This document shows positions 44,883 through 53,408 of a stretch of DNA of 64,000 bases, in pieces. Position 1 is the first letter of the stretch. Every line of letters starts with the position of its first letter. Made by a program: the position numbers and the translations under genes. The notes under the pieces are model-generated. The model was not told where the DNA came from and did not search any database. It saw nothing but the letters and a program-made list of their open reading frames with translations. The DNA lies in contig CAXTAT010000023.1 of assembly GCA_964242415.1 (NCBI GenBank), positions 28,833 through 92,832 of the forward strand. The letters are read 5' to 3'. This stretch comes from DASWOJ01 sp964242415 (lineage in GTDB: Bacteria > Pseudomonadota > Alphaproteobacteria > Acetobacterales > Acetobacteraceae).

Positions 44883-47800
44883 GTGAACATCTCCGCCCCG
44901 TTCATCGCGCGGCCCATCGCCACCTGGCTGCTGGCCTTGGCGGTGCTGCTGGCGGGCCTGATGGGCTACCGCGCCCTGCCCGTCGCAGCACTTCCCACGG
45001 TGGACTTCCCGACGATCCAGGTCACGACGCAGTTGCCCGGCGCCGGGCCGGACACGGTGGCGACGCTGATCACCGCGTCGCTGGAGCGGCAGTTCGGCCA
45101 GATCACCGGCCTGGCCGTGATGACCAGCACCAGCAGCGAAGGCACCAGCCAGATCACCCTGCAGTTCAACCTGAACCGCGCCCTGGACAGCGCCGCGCAG
45201 GACGTGCAGGCGGCGATCAACGCGGCATCCGGCACCTTGCCGACCACCCTGCCCTATCCCCCCGTGTATGCGAAGGTGAACCCGGCCGACGCGCCGATCC
45301 TGTCCCTGGCGCTCACGTCCGAGACGGTGCCCATCGACCGCATCAGCGACGCCGCCGACACCCTGCTGCAGCCGAAGCTCAGCCAGATCGACGGGGTGGG
45401 CAAGGTGACGGTGCAGGGCGGGTTGCGCCCCGCCGTGCGGGTGCGGCTGGACCCGGCGCGGGTGGCGGCGTACGGGCTGTCGCTGGAGGACGTGCGGGCG
45501 GCGGTGTCGGCGGCGAACGTGAACGGGGCCAAGGGCGGCTTCGACGGGCCGCGCCAGGCCTATGCGCTGGGGGCCAACGACCAGCTCGTGACGCCCGCCG
45601 CCTACGAGGACCTGGTGATCGCCTACCGCAACACCGCGCCGGTGCGGCTGTCGGATCTGGGCAGCGTGATCGGCGGGGTGGAGAACAACCGCGTGGCCGG
45701 CTGGTACAACGGCCAGCCCGCGGTGGTGCTGGACATCCAGCGCCAGCCCGGCGCCAACATCGTCAGCACCGTCGCCGCGATCAAGCAGGCGCTGCCCGGG
45801 ATGCGAGCGGCGATCCCGGCGGGGGTGGCGATGACAGTCGTGACGGACCGCACCGAGACCATCCGCGCCTCCGTCGCCGACGTGCAGTACACCCTGGTGC
45901 TGTCGATCGTGCTGGTGGTGGGCGTGATCTTCCTGTTCCTCCGCAGTGCGCGGGCGACGATCATCCCGGCGGTGGCGCTGCCCTTGTCCCTGATCGGCAC
46001 CTTCGGCGTGATGGCGCTGTGCGGGTTCAGCCTGGACAACCTGTCGCTGATGGCGCTGACCGTCGCGACCGGCTTCGTGGTGGACGACGCCATCGTGATG
46101 ATCGAGAACGTCGTCCGCTTCATCGAGGACGGGGTGCCGCCGCTGCAGGCGGCCTACAAGGGCGCGGCGCAGATCGGCTTCACCATTGTGTCGCTGACCA
46201 TCAGCCTGGTCGCGGTGTTCATCCCGCTGCTGTTCATGACCGGCGTGGTGGGCCGGCTGTTCAACGAGTTCGCGGTGGTGCTCAGCACCTCGGTGATCGT
46301 GTCCGCGCTGGTGTCGCTGACGCTGACGCCGATGATGTGCGGGCGGCTGCTGCGGGCGCACGACAGGCCGAGCTGGCTGACCGGTTGGTTCGAGCGCGGC
46401 TTCCTGGCGACCACGCGGTTCTACCGCCGCACCCTGCAGGTTGCGCTGCGGCATCAGGGCTTCGTGCTGCTGGTTGCGGTCGGGACGCTGTTCGGCACCA
46501 TCGCCCTGTATGCCGTGACCCCCAAGGGCTTCCTGCCGCTGCAGGACACCGGCGTGATCGTCGCCGTGACGGAGGCGGCGCAGAGCGCCTCCATCCCGCG
46601 CATGACCGAGTTGCAAACCGGCCTGGCGGACACGGCGCTGCAGGACCCCGCCGTGGCGGGCGTCGTGTCATTCGTCGGCGCCGGGGCGATCAACGCCACG
46701 CCCAACACCGGGCGGCTGACCATCACGCTCAAGCCGCGGACCCAGCGGGACCCAGCGCCCGTCGTCATGCAGCGGCTGCAGCGGGCGATGTCCGGCGCCC
46801 CCGGCATATCGGTGTTCATGCAGCCGGTGCAGGACATCCAGATCGGCACCCGCATCAGCCGCACGCAGTTCCAGTACACCCTGCTGGACACCGACGCCAA
46901 CGAGCTGGCGACCTGGGCGCCCCGCCTGCAGGCCCGGCTGGCCGGGATGCCCGACCTGCGCGACATCGCCAGCGACCAGCAGACCGACGGCTTCGCGACG
47001 CACATCGAGGTGGACCGGGACGCGGCGATGCGGCTGGGCGTGTCGATGCAGGCGGTGCAGGACACCCTGTATGATGCGTTCGGCCAGCGGCAGATCAGCA
47101 CCATCTTCAGCCAGTCCAACCAGTACCGCGTGATCCTGGAGGCCGACCCGGCGTGGCAGGCGGACCCGCACTCGCTGGACCGGCTGCGGGTGCCGGGCAC
47201 GCCGGGGGTGGGCGGGCTGGCGACGCCGCAGGTGCCGCTGTCGGCCATCGCCACCATCACCCGCGGCACGGCGCAACTGGCGGTGACGCACCAGAGCCAG
47301 TTCCCCTCGATCACGCTGAGCTTCAACCTGGCGCCGGGCGCCAGCCTGAGCCATGCCGTTGCGGCGGTGGCGCAGGCGGAGCAGGAAATGCGCCTGCCGC
47401 CCACCATCGTCGGCAGCTACTCCGGCGACGCAGCGGAGTTCCAGAGCAGCCTGAGCAGCGAGCCTTGGCTGATCCTGGCGGCGGTGGTGGTGATCTACAT
47501 CGTGCTGGGCGTGCTGTATGAGAGCACGATCCACCCCATCACCATCCTGTCCACGCTGCCCTCGGCCGGGATCGGGGCGTTGCTGGCGCTGCTGCTGGCC
47601 GGGCAGGACCTTTCCCTGGTGGCGCTGGTGGGCATCGTGCTGCTGATGGGCATCGTGAAGAAGAACGCCATCATGATGATCGACTTCGCCCTGGAGGCGG
47701 AGCGGGACCGCGGGCTGTTGCCCCTGGAGGCGATCACCGAGGCCAGCCTGCTGCGGTTCCGGCCGATCATGATGACCACCGCCGCGGCGCTGCTGGGCGC

Positions 47801-47981
47801 GCTGCCGCTGGTGCTGGAGCGCGGCACCGGGTCCGAGCTGCGGTATCCGCTGGGCCTGACCATCGTGGGAGGATTGCTGCTCAGCCAGGTGCTGACGCTC
47901 TACACGACGCCGGTGATCTACCTGGCGTTCGAGCGCCTGCGGCTGCGCTTTACCCGTACGCGACTGGCGGCGGCAGAATGA
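44883..47981 (+). CDS. RND-family inner-membrane efflux pump 1 (MdtB/MdtC-like)
   Basis: A 1032-residue proton-driven exporter with 12 predicted helices, two large periplasmic loops and an N-terminus MNISAPFIARPIAT. Proton-relay aspartates are Asp401-402 in GFVVDDAIVMIENV (TM4). The C-terminal half has GIVKKNAIMMIDFALEAERDRGL. Sequence character is hydrophobe/amphiphile efflux (HAE1), closest in feel to MdtB/MdtC, and not the CzcA/CnrA metal class. The start is GTG directly after the adaptor gene. The second pump gene follows after a repeat pair. Confidence 0.94.
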   Translation: MNISAPFIARPIATWLLALAVLLAGLMGYRALPVAALPTVDFPTIQVTTQLPGAGPDTVATLITASLERQFGQITGLAVMTSTSSEGTSQITLQFNLNRALDSAAQDVQAAINAASGTLPTTLPYPPVYAKVNPADAPILSLALTSETVPIDRISDAADTLLQPKLSQIDGVGKVTVQGGLRPAVRVRLDPARVAAYGLSLEDVRAAVSAANVNGAKGGFDGPRQAYALGANDQLVTPAAYEDLVIAYRNTAPVRLSDLGSVIGGVENNRVAGWYNGQPAVVLDIQRQPGANIVSTVAAIKQALPGMRAAIPAGVAMTVVTDRTETIRASVADVQYTLVLSIVLVVGVIFLFLRSARATIIPAVALPLSLIGTFGVMALCGFSLDNLSLMALTVATGFVVDDAIVMIENVVRFIEDGVPPLQAAYKGAAQIGFTIVSLTISLVAVFIPLLFMTGVVGRLFNEFAVVLSTSVIVSALVSLTLTPMMCGRLLRAHDRPSWLTGWFERGFLATTRFYRRTLQVALRHQGFVLLVAVGTLFGTIALYAVTPKGFLPLQDTGVIVAVTEAAQSASIPRMTELQTGLADTALQDPAVAGVVSFVGAGAINATPNTGRLTITLKPRTQRDPAPVVMQRLQRAMSGAPGISVFMQPVQDIQIGTRISRTQFQYTLLDTDANELATWAPRLQARLAGMPDLRDIASDQQTDGFATHIEVDRDAAMRLGVSMQAVQDTLYDAFGQRQISTIFSQSNQYRVILEADPAWQADPHSLDRLRVPGTPGVGGLATPQVPLSAIATITRGTAQLAVTHQSQFPSITLSFNLAPGASLSHAVAAVAQAEQEMRLPPTIVGSYSGDAAEFQSSLSSEPWLILAAVVVIYIVLGVLYESTIHPITILSTLPSAGIGALLALLLAGQDLSLVALVGIVLLMGIVKKNAIMMIDFALEAERDRGLLPLEAITEASLLRFRPIMMTTAAALLGALPLVLERGTGSELRYPLGLTIVGGLLLSQVLTLYTTPVIYLAFERLRLRFTRTRLAAAE

Positions 47982-47991
47982 CAAGTCGCTG

Positions 47992-48139
47992 CTTCTCCCT
48001 CTCCCTCCGGGAGAGGGCCGGGGTGAGGGGGCGGGCCAGCACAGCCCTGTCCGCCAACGGAACAGCCCCACAAACAGCCGACATCCGCGCCGCAAGACCC
48101 CCTCACCCCGACCCTCTCCCGGAGGGAGAGGGGGCAGCA
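47992..48139. repeat. Dispersed palindromic repeat, inverted pair 4
   Basis: Left copy 47994-48032 (ctctccctccgggagag, then ccggggtgaggg). Right copy 48098-48138 (cctcaccccgaccctctcccggagggagaggg). It fills the 163-bp gap between the two pump genes. The right copy ends about 6 nt before the ATG of pump 2, so its ggagggagaggggg stretch overlaps or supplies the ribosome-binding site. Confidence 0.88.
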
Positions 48140-48144
48140 GCGTC

Positions 48145-51100
48145 ATGAACATCTCCGCCCCGTTCATCCACCGGCCGGTGGCGACGTTCCTGCTCGCCTT
48201 CGGGCTGCTGCTCATCGGCATCGTCGCGGTGCGCTTCCTCCCCGTGGCGCCGCTGCCCAGCGTGGACATCCCCACCATCGTCGTCTTCGCCGGCCGCCCC
48301 GGCGCGGACCCGGAGACCATGGCCGCCAGCATCGCCGCCCCGCTGGAGCGCCGCCTGGGCGAAATTCCCGGCGTCACCGAGATCACCAGCACCAGCAGCA
48401 CCGGCAGCACCAGCATCGTCGTGCAGTTCGACATCGACCGTCCCATCGAGGGATCGGCCAACGCCGTCCAAGCCGCCATCAACGCCGCCTACACCGACCT
48501 GCCCAGCGACCTGCCGACCCGGCCGTACTACCGCAAGTTCAACCCGGCCGAGGCGCCCGTCATCACCCTGTCCCTGACCTCGGACACCCTCAGCCCGGCG
48601 CAACTGTATGACGCCGCCGACACCATCCTAGCGCAGCGGCTGAGCCAGGTGGACGGCGTGAGCAATGTATCGGTGAACGGCGCCGAGAAGCCCGCCGTGC
48701 GCGTGCGGCTGAACCCGGCTGCCCTGCGCGCCGCCGGGCTGAGCAGCGGCGACGTTTACACCGCCATACGCAACGCCAACGTGAACGGCCCCATCGGCGG
48801 CTTCCAGGGTCCGGCCCGGGCCGAGACCCTGCAGCTCAACGGCCAGATCACCCAGGCGGCCGATTACGCCGGGCTGGTGCTGAAGTACCTGAACGGCGCC
48901 ACCGTGCGGCTGGGCGACGTGGCGGAGGTGCTGGACGGCGTCGCCAACACCAAGCTGTCGGCCTGGGAGGGCAAGCAGCGCGCCGTCCTGCTGACTGTCA
49001 CCAAGACCGCCGGCGCCAACGTGATCGACACCGTGGACCGGGTGAAGGCGGTGCTGCCGCAACTGCTGCAGTGGATCCCGCGCGGCATCACGGTGCACAT
49101 CATCTCCGACCGCACCACCACCATCCGCGCCAGCGCGCACGACATGCAGTCCACCCTGTTCGTCAGCATCGGCCTGGTGCTGCTGGTGGTGGCGCTGTTC
49201 ATGCGCCGGCTGGTGCCGACCCTGGCCGCGGCGGTGACGGTGCCGCTCAGCATCGCCGGCACCTTCGGGGCGATGTACCTGCTGGGCTACACGCTGAACA
49301 ACTTCAGCTTCATGGCGCTGACCATCGCGGTCGGCTTCGTCGTGGACGACGCCATCGTCATGATCGAGAACATCTTCCGCCACCAGGAGCGCGGCCTGTC
49401 CCCCATGCAGGCGGCGCTGGCCGGGTCGCGGCAGATCGGCTTCACCGTCATCAGCATCAGCGTCTCGCTGATTGCGGTGTTCATCCCGATCCTGTTCATG
49501 GGCGGCATCCTGGGCAAGCTGCTGCACGAGTTCGCCATGGTGATCGCCATCGCCATTGCCATATCGGCCGTGGTGTCGCTGACGCTGACGCCGATGATGT
49601 GCGGGCGGTACATGGGCCGGCACGCGGCGCCCAAGGGCCTGTGGGGCACCGTGGACCGCGTGGTGGACCGGCTGCTGCAGGGTGCGCAGCGCGGCTACGT
49701 CGGCACGCTTGGCACCGCGTTGCGCTGGCGCTGGCCGATGCTGCTGCTGACGCTCGCCATCACGGTCGGGACGGTCAAGCTGTATGGCTACGTGCCCAAG
49801 GGCTTCCTGCCGATCCAGGACACCGGGCTGCTGTCGGGCAGCACCGTCGGCAGCCCGGACGTCAGCTTCGCCGCCATGGCCGAGCGGCAGCGGCGCGTGG
49901 TGGACGTGCTGCTGGCCGACCCGGCGGTGGAGAGCGTCGGCAGCACCATCGGCATCACCTCCGGCTGGTCCAGCATCAACCGCGGCCAGCTCACGGTGTC
50001 GCTGAAGCCGCTGAGCGAGCGCGGGATCAGCAGCGAGGAGGTGCTGGCCCGCCTGCGGCCCCGGTGGCAGGAGATGGCGGGCATCGAGACCTACCTGGGT
50101 TCCGCCCAGGACCTGCGCGGCGGCGGGCGGTCCGAGGGCACGCAGTTCCAATTCGTCGTGCTGGACCAGGACATCGCGGAGTTGCGGACCTGGACGACCA
50201 AGCTGGAGCAGGCGCTGCACGGCGTGCCCGGCATCTCCGACGTGAGCAGCGACCAGGACCATCCGGGACCGCAGGCCGACGTGGTGATCGACCGGGAGGC
50301 GGCGGCCCGGCTGGGCGTGTCCATCGCCAGCATCGACGACGCATTGGACAACGCGTACTCGCAGCGGCAGATGTCGATCATCTACACCCAGCGCAACCAG
50401 TATCGCGTGGTGCTGGAGACCCTGCCGGGCCTGCAACTGGACCCGGTGCAGTTGGACCGCCTATGGGTGCCCGGCACCGGGGCCAAGCAGGTGCCGATCA
50501 GCAGCGTCGTCAAGCTGCAGCGCGACACCGCGGCGCTGGCGGTGCGCCACCAGGGGCAACTCCCGTCCAGCAGCATCAGCTTCAACCTGCTGCCGGGGAC
50601 CACGCAGGGCGACGCGGTCAACCTGGTGACGCAGACGGCGGCCAACCTGCGGCTGCCGGCCGGGGTGCGGACGGAGTTCGCCGGCAACGCGCAGTTCCTG
50701 CAGAAGTCGCTGTCCAGCCTGCCGCTGCTGATCGTGGCGGCGCTGGTGACGATCTACATCGTGCTCGGCGTGCTGTATGAGAGCCTGCTGCACCCGCTGA
50801 CCATCCTGTCCACCCTGCCGCCGGCCGGGCTGGGGGCGTTGCTGGCGATCCTGGTCACCGGGTCGGAGCTGGGGGTGCTGGCGATCATCGGCATCATCCT
50901 GCTGATCGGCATCGTGAAGAAGAACGCCATCATGCTGATCGACTTCGCCCTGGAGGCGGAGCGGGAGCGCGGCCTGTCCCCGCGCCAGGCCATCCTGGAT
51001 GCGTGCGAGGAGCGGTTCCGCCCGATCATCATGACGACGATGGCGGCCCTGCTGGGGGCGATCCCGCTGGCGGTGTCGTCGGGCACCGGGTCGGAGTACC

Positions 51101-51255
51101 GGCGCCCCCTGGGCATCGCCATCTGCGGCGGGCTGATCGTGTCGCAGGTGCTGACGCTGTACACGACGCCGGTGGTTTACCTGGCGATGGAACGGCTGGG
51201 ACGCATGCGGCTGCTCAGGCGCCGTGTCAGGGCAGAGCGGGTCGCAGCCGAGTGA
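48145..51255 (+). CDS. RND-family inner-membrane efflux pump 2 (MdtB/MdtC-like)
   Basis: A 1036-residue paralogue of pump 1 with an almost identical start (MNISAPFIHRPVAT). It has the TM4 aspartates Asp401-402 in GFVVDDAIVMIENI, and GIVKKNAIMLIDFALEAERERGL in the second half. Two adjacent non-identical pumps behind one adaptor is the MdtABC arrangement, where B and C form a mixed trimer. Translation start is next to a palindromic repeat. It ends convergently with the GH15 gene. Confidence 0.94.
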   Translation: MNISAPFIHRPVATFLLAFGLLLIGIVAVRFLPVAPLPSVDIPTIVVFAGRPGADPETMAASIAAPLERRLGEIPGVTEITSTSSTGSTSIVVQFDIDRPIEGSANAVQAAINAAYTDLPSDLPTRPYYRKFNPAEAPVITLSLTSDTLSPAQLYDAADTILAQRLSQVDGVSNVSVNGAEKPAVRVRLNPAALRAAGLSSGDVYTAIRNANVNGPIGGFQGPARAETLQLNGQITQAADYAGLVLKYLNGATVRLGDVAEVLDGVANTKLSAWEGKQRAVLLTVTKTAGANVIDTVDRVKAVLPQLLQWIPRGITVHIISDRTTTIRASAHDMQSTLFVSIGLVLLVVALFMRRLVPTLAAAVTVPLSIAGTFGAMYLLGYTLNNFSFMALTIAVGFVVDDAIVMIENIFRHQERGLSPMQAALAGSRQIGFTVISISVSLIAVFIPILFMGGILGKLLHEFAMVIAIAIAISAVVSLTLTPMMCGRYMGRHAAPKGLWGTVDRVVDRLLQGAQRGYVGTLGTALRWRWPMLLLTLAITVGTVKLYGYVPKGFLPIQDTGLLSGSTVGSPDVSFAAMAERQRRVVDVLLADPAVESVGSTIGITSGWSSINRGQLTVSLKPLSERGISSEEVLARLRPRWQEMAGIETYLGSAQDLRGGGRSEGTQFQFVVLDQDIAELRTWTTKLEQALHGVPGISDVSSDQDHPGPQADVVIDREAAARLGVSIASIDDALDNAYSQRQMSIIYTQRNQYRVVLETLPGLQLDPVQLDRLWVPGTGAKQVPISSVVKLQRDTAALAVRHQGQLPSSSISFNLLPGTTQGDAVNLVTQTAANLRLPAGVRTEFAGNAQFLQKSLSSLPLLIVAALVTIYIVLGVLYESLLHPLTILSTLPPAGLGALLAILVTGSELGVLAIIGIILLIGIVKKNAIMLIDFALEAERERGLSPRQAILDACEERFRPIIMTTMAALLGAIPLAVSSGTGSEYRRPLGIAICGGLIVSQVLTLYTTPVVYLAMERLGRMRLLRRRVRAERVAAE

Positions 51256-51257
51256 CC

Positions 51258-51293
51258 GCTTCCCCCCTCTCCCTCCGGGAGAGGGGGGAAGCG
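51258..51293. repeat. Dispersed palindromic repeat, single copy (convergent terminator position)
   Basis: cttcccccctctccctccgggagaggggggaag is a near-perfect 33-bp palindrome with no ccggggtgaggg tail. It exactly fills the 41-bp space between the stop codons of pump 2 (plus) and the GH15 gene (minus). It probably works as a bidirectional terminator stem. Confidence 0.8.
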
Positions 51294-51296
51294 GGG

Positions 51297-53132
51297 CTAC
51301 TCCGCCGCTTGGCGCATCGGCAGGGCTGGCTTCATCCGGTCCTGCGCCGCGCCGGTCAGCGTCAGCGCAGCGTTGATCAGCGCGACATGGCTGAACGCCT
51401 GCGGGAAGTTGCCGGTGAAGCGCTGCGCCTTTGGGTCATACTCCTCGCTGAGCAGCCCCACGTCGTTGCATAGCCCAACCAGCCGCTCGAACAACGCGAC
51501 GGCCTCCTCCTCACGGCCCTCGCGGAACCAGGCCGATGCCAGCCAGAAGCTGCACGCCAGAAACGCGCCCTCCCCGGCCGGCAGCCCGTCGCCGCCATCG
51601 TCCGTGCGGTAGCGCAGCACGAAGCCGTCCACCAGCAGCTCCCGTTCCACCGCCGCCACGGTGCCCCGGACACGCGGATCGTCACATGGCAGGAAGCCGG
51701 TCGCGCCGACCAGCAGCAACGTCGCGTCCAGCTTGTCGCTGCCGAAGGACTGCACGAAGCTGCCCTTGTCGCTGTCGTAGCCGTCCCGGCACACCGTTGC
51801 ATGGATCTCGTCCCGCACCTGGCGCCACCGGTCCACGTCGCCGGACAGGTTGTTCTTCTCGGCATCGCGGATGGCGCGGTCGAACGCCACCCAGGCCATC
51901 ATCTTGCTGAACGTGAAGTGCTGCGGGCCGCCGCGGGTTTCCCACATGCCCTCGTCGGGTTGTTTCCAGGCGGTTTCCAGGTGCTCCAGCAGGCCGCGCT
52001 GCAGCGCCCAGGATTGCGGGTTGGTCAGCAGCTTGGCGGCGCGGGCCTGATACAGCGCCTCCATCACCTCGCCATAGACGTCGAGCTGCAGTTGCGTGGC
52101 GGCGGCGTTGCCGATCCGCACCGGCGCGGCACCCTGGTAACCCGGCAGCCACGGCAGCTCCGCCTCCTCGATCCGGCGCTCCCCGCCGATCCCGTACATG
52201 ATCTGCACCTGGTCCGGGCTGCCGGCGATGCTGCGGTGCAGCCAATCGGCCCAGGCGCTGGCCTCGTCGGTGTAGCCGGCGGCCATGAACGCGAACAGCG
52301 TGATGGTGGCGTCGCGCAGCCAGCAGAAGCGGTAATCCCAGTTCCGCACCCCGCCCAACGCCTCTGGCAAGGAGGTGGTCGGCGCCGCCACGATGCCGCC
52401 GGTGGGGGCATAGGTCAGGCACTTCAGCGTCAGCAGCGAACGCTTGACCGCATCCGCCCAAGGACCGGAATAGGTGCTGCGGGCGGCCCAGGTGGACCAG
52501 AACTCGGTGGTCGCATACAGGGCGTCCTCGGCGTCCAGGCTGATCGGCATCGGCAGGTGCGACGCGCCATGGGTGAGCACGAAGGTCAGCCGCTCGCCCT
52601 CCCGGACGGAGAAGTCGGCCACCGTCTTCATGTCCTCGCCCCGCAATGGCACCGGGGTCCGCAGCACGACCATGTCCGGTCCGGCGACGGCGATGATGCC
52701 GTTGCCTCCATTGCGCTTGGTGACCCAGGGGATCGACTTGCCGTAGTCGAACCGCAGGCTGGCCTCCATGCGCATGGCAACGTCGCCGCTGCGGCCCTCG
52801 ACGATGCGGACGATGCAACTGTTGGCCGCGCCGGGCACCATGAAGTCGATCAGGGCGACCTGGCCGTCCGGGGTGTCGAACACGGTCTCCAGCACGAGGC
52901 TGTCATCCTGGTAGCAGCGGGTGGCCGGCGCGGCCGGCGCGGCTGGGGCAATCTTGAAACGGCCGTGCTCCGGTCCGCCGAGCAGGGCGGCAAAGCAGGC
53001 GCCGCTGTCAAATCGAGGCCAGCAGAGCCAGTCGATGCTGCCTTCCCGGCCGACCAGGGCGGCGGTGATGCAGTCGCCGATCAGGGCGTAATCCTCGATC
53101 CGGCCAGGCGGTAGGTTGGTCATGGGTGCCAT
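51297..53132 (-). CDS. Glycoside hydrolase family 15 protein (glucoamylase/trehalase-like)
   Basis: A 611-residue two-domain protein: an N-terminal beta-sandwich (RIEDYALIGDCITAALVGREGSIDWLCWPRFDS at the start) and an (alpha/alpha)6 barrel from about 225. GGVRNWDYRFCWLRDA at 260-275 is the family signature. Candidate catalytic glutamates are in DEGMWETRG (393-401) and LLSEEYDP (560-567). No signal peptide, so cytoplasmic. Related bacterial proteins include trehalases and oligosaccharide glucohydrolases; the substrate is unresolved. Gene stands alone, convergent with the pumps, with AGGA 10 nt before the ATG. Confidence 0.9.
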   Translation of the reverse strand: MAPMTNLPPGRIEDYALIGDCITAALVGREGSIDWLCWPRFDSGACFAALLGGPEHGRFKIAPAAPAAPATRCYQDDSLVLETVFDTPDGQVALIDFMVPGAANSCIVRIVEGRSGDVAMRMEASLRFDYGKSIPWVTKRNGGNGIIAVAGPDMVVLRTPVPLRGEDMKTVADFSVREGERLTFVLTHGASHLPMPISLDAEDALYATTEFWSTWAARSTYSGPWADAVKRSLLTLKCLTYAPTGGIVAAPTTSLPEALGGVRNWDYRFCWLRDATITLFAFMAAGYTDEASAWADWLHRSIAGSPDQVQIMYGIGGERRIEEAELPWLPGYQGAAPVRIGNAAATQLQLDVYGEVMEALYQARAAKLLTNPQSWALQRGLLEHLETAWKQPDEGMWETRGGPQHFTFSKMMAWVAFDRAIRDAEKNNLSGDVDRWRQVRDEIHATVCRDGYDSDKGSFVQSFGSDKLDATLLLVGATGFLPCDDPRVRGTVAAVERELLVDGFVLRYRTDDGGDGLPAGEGAFLACSFWLASAWFREGREEEAVALFERLVGLCNDVGLLSEEYDPKAQRFTGNFPQAFSHVALINAALTLTGAAQDRMKPALPMRQAAE

Positions 53133-53344
53133 AATGCGTCGTCCTGATCGAGGTTGGGTTGCTGGCTCGGCCTCGCTGTTGCAGCCTAGGGCGGCGCCGA
53201 CTCTGCTGGAAAGCGTCGTCGCCGTTGCAGGACGCGGCCGCCACGATGGCGCGCGGAGCGGGCAGCGGTTTGATTCGGCCTGCTGCCGTCCGTGATGCGG
53301 CGGCGATCGCAGAAAGGCAAGGCGGGCGCGGGCTGCCGCAAACC

Positions 53345-53373
53345 TTGACTTTTTGCCGGGGTTTCCCGATATC
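53345..53373 (+). promoter_or_regulatory. Weak candidate promoter upstream of the DEAD-box helicase
   Basis: TTGACT (53345-53350) and GATATC (53368-53373) with 17-nt spacing. The -35 is good (five of six), the -10 poor (three of six). Position suits either helicase start codon (53409 or 53448). Sequence match only. Confidence 0.3.
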
Positions 53374-53408
53374 CGCAGCGCCGCGCCGCATTGCGCGTTC
53401 GCTGTGCT

